6,221 nt of DNA from the NCBI GenBank assembly GCA_023300065.1, contig JALZWJ010000010.1, forward strand, positions 1 to 6,221, in the 5' to 3' direction. Below are positions 5,701-6,221 of the stretch, one piece after another. The translations under genes were made by a program, and so were the position numbers. Every line of letters begins with the position of its first letter. The first letter of the stretch is position 1. The notes below the pieces were generated by a model that was not told where the DNA came from, did not search any database, and saw only the letters and a program-made list of their open reading frames with translations. The stretch is from Akkermansiaceae bacterium. GTDB lineage: Bacteria; Verrucomicrobiota; Verrucomicrobiia; Verrucomicrobiales; Akkermansiaceae.

Positions 5701-6221
5701 GCGCTCACTCCCGCCCGTGTCGCCGCAACTTGGGAAGTTCGCGCGAATGAACTCTACACCGCGATTATCGGAGAATCTGCCCGTTGGGGAGATTTTCGTC
5801 GCCCCGCCCTCCCTTACACGCGTGACGCGGAATGGGAACAAGAGCGGAATCGTTTGCTCAATGACTACTTTCCCACCCGCGCTGATTTCTTAGTAGAGCT
5901 CTTGCGTGATAATGACCTCTATCCAGAGACTGACGCTCCTGATTTCAATCGCACCGGTGATGCGGTAGCCATCACGGTTCCAGAGGGAACGATCTACTTC
6001 ACGACCGATGGTAGTGATCCGCGCGAAATGTGGACGAGCAACGCGGTCGGCTCCAATTACGCCGCTCCAATTACGCTCACGCAATCAAGCACCGTGAAAG
6101 CTCGCGCCCTCAACAATGGCGAATGGTCGGCTCTGACTGAATCTGATTTCTTAGTCGGCACTCTTGCGAGCGCGAGCAATACCGTAGTGTCAGAAATCAT
6201 GTATAATCCAGATAATCCAGA
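2788..6221 (+). CDS. Large secreted multi-domain protein with a CotH kinase-like domain (3' end beyond the window)
   Basis: At least 1144 codons are open and the frame is uninterrupted to the window edge. ATG 2788 is the first start after an in-frame TAA (2782-2784). Domains in order: signal peptide (1-26, KK then a hydrophobic core, cleavage likely after VSA); LamG/concanavalin-like domain (about 38-276, opening LSLWLRNADIDYDP...WLDSSGN and closing VLVYNTALSDTQI); Ig-like Thr-rich domain (about 279-356, ending in TTTTYTLTATG); lamin-tail domain (about 362-500, ITEILASN...DWIEIHNP); chitobiase C-terminal-like domain (about 513-588, RYTTDGSEPT); CotH kinase-like region (about 613-1050); a second chitobiase C-terminal-like domain (about 1052-1128, YFTTDGSDP); and the start of a second lamin-tail domain (VVSEIMYNP, 1134-1142). 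The protein is exported and probably cell-surface or extracellular. CotH domains of spore-forming bacteria phosphorylate proteins; the substrate here is unknown. Such proteins are common in Verrucomicrobiota and Planctomycetota. No partner gene is visible; anchoring or sorting signals would be past the window. Confidence 0.95.
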   Translation, partial: MDPVTSQTWVKKYVLVLPILFLNVSAEELAPDDPSISGSLSLWLRNADIDYDPAAGEWLDSSGNDHHAQGIGVVDGITWSAPNQSSIAGGTLTPNELESVHFSGDRDDILAITDVNDGSGLSELTIITVYSTSSNNGINRPLGFGSISAAGNLGNHFNLASDPSIRKDNGQIGSGGYSAAIPLNTPFIRSARMDSNGVDEWFNTTGNLNAVLTDAGTSFTTSSDEFFLGDVRAGASSVSGSTNTADADIVEVLVYNTALSDTQIADINEWLVANLGGTPAPSVTTFTGTPGMIPSGGSTTLDWVVERANTVNIAPTVGTVTTTGTMSVSPTTTTTYTLTATGAGGMTTAEVTIGVDVPVSDPIITEILASNDNGLEDEDADASDWIEIHNPNAFDLDLSDYYLSDEPTNPTQWKISSGTIISGGQHLLVFASGKDRAISGSELHTNFSLSSSGETLRLIAPDGFTVVSEVNFPAQITDISYGIDDTDITRFLTPTPGAPNSSGFDGRVSDTNFSLKRGFYETPQSLTITSDTIGAVIRYTTDGSEPTETNGTTFTTAIPITTTTVLRAAAFKAGLLATNVDTQSYLFLDDVIQQPANPVGAPTSWGSRSVDYEMDPDVVNDPAYRDEIIDGLKSIRTLSIVAPNDQFFDGPLAIYANPQNDGRAWEREVSFEFLHSDDSSEDVQTNCGIRIHGNGSRSANGQPKHGFRVEFRGEYGMKNLNYKLFPDTNVDEFDSIILRGQNAHGWTRNSQIGSGVGTTEREQSQYIRDSFARDIIKDMGQTSGESTYVHLYINGIYWGLYNPVEYPRAAYGVSHFGGEDEEYDAINRRTVTTKILDGTFDAWNEMQDLANSGLETQAKYEEMETHLDIDNHIDYFLMHQYMGSRDGPEVFDSNNMRAIRKTRGDNTTTWIGMPWDMEASMFEIDVTRNVNVGDASQQAGSLARVYSELRENPEFRLRYADRVRRHCFNGGALTPARVAATWEVRANELYTAIIGESARWGDFRRPALPYTRDAEWEQERNRLLNDYFPTRADFLVELLRDNDLYPETDAPDFNRTGDAVAITVPEGTIYFTTDGSDPREMWTSNAVGSNYAAPITLTQSSTVKARALNNGEWSALTESDFLVGTLASASNTVVSEIMYNPDNP
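4624..5937 (+). other. CotH kinase-like region within the large secreted protein
   Basis: Residues about 613-1050 of the 2788 gene. It opens with YEMDPDVVNDPAYRDEI (612-628) and SIRTLSIVAPND (634-645). The kinase-like core follows: CGIRIHGNGSRS...KHGFRVEF (687-711), where the Lys/Arg-containing strand probably helps bind nucleotide; IILRGQN (736-742); YIRDSFARDI (766-775); YVHLYINGIYWGLYNPVEYP (788-807), the hallmark of the family; HIDYFLMHQYMGSRDG (872-887), then NN (894-895); and MPWDMEASMF (913-922). By analogy with studied CotH proteins, Asp886 is the candidate catalytic Asp and Asp916 the candidate metal-binding Asp. A helical tail with ALTPARV (972-978) and ESARWGD (996-1002) completes the module. 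The residue roles are inferred from pattern, not from an alignment. Confidence 0.88.

Overview
The window looks like chromosomal DNA from a member of the Verrucomicrobiota or a related PVC-group bacterium. The clue is the large secreted protein on the right. Its string of modules (LamG-like, Ig-like, lamin-tail, chitobiase C-terminal-like, CotH kinase) and its CotH-region wording (YEMDPDVV, ESARWGD) are typical of that group. A degraded gene for an ATP-dependent phosphoenolpyruvate carboxykinase of the plant-like type fits too. The taxonomic call is inferred from protein style, not from a marker gene.

Left part (1-2220): two genes of nearly equal length face away from each other across a 158-bp gap. 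The left one (85-1071, minus) encodes 328 residues and the right one (1230-2195, plus) encodes 321. Both encode a cytoplasmic N-terminal tail, one membrane helix at about residue 60-80, and an extracytoplasmic domain that aligns between the two over its full length. They are old paralogs of unknown function. The gap contains an inverted repeat (CGCCGTT-AA-AACGGCG). The right gene ends inside a clear hairpin terminator, and a weaker hairpin surrounds the stop codon of the left gene. A short, very basic ORF with a strong Shine-Dalgarno sequence (18-155) overlaps the end of the left gene.

Middle part (2231-2703, minus): this stretch has no intact ORF, but translated piecewise it is a pckA pseudogene. 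It keeps the N-terminal part and the last ~41 residues. The middle, including the nucleotide-binding kinase motifs, has been deleted. It also carries a stop at codon 2, an internal TAG, a one-base frameshift and a second small deletion.

Right part (2788-6221, plus): a single open reading frame of at least 1144 codons starts at 2788 and runs off the window. It encodes a signal peptide followed by the multi-domain CotH-type protein. A second lamin-tail domain is just starting at the window edge. No Shine-Dalgarno sequence precedes its ATG, and promoter-like AT-rich sequence abuts the start.

No tRNA, rRNA, CRISPR array or insertion sequence was seen. There is no clear operon linking these genes. 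The paralog pair, the dead pckA and the CotH gene look like independent transcription units.
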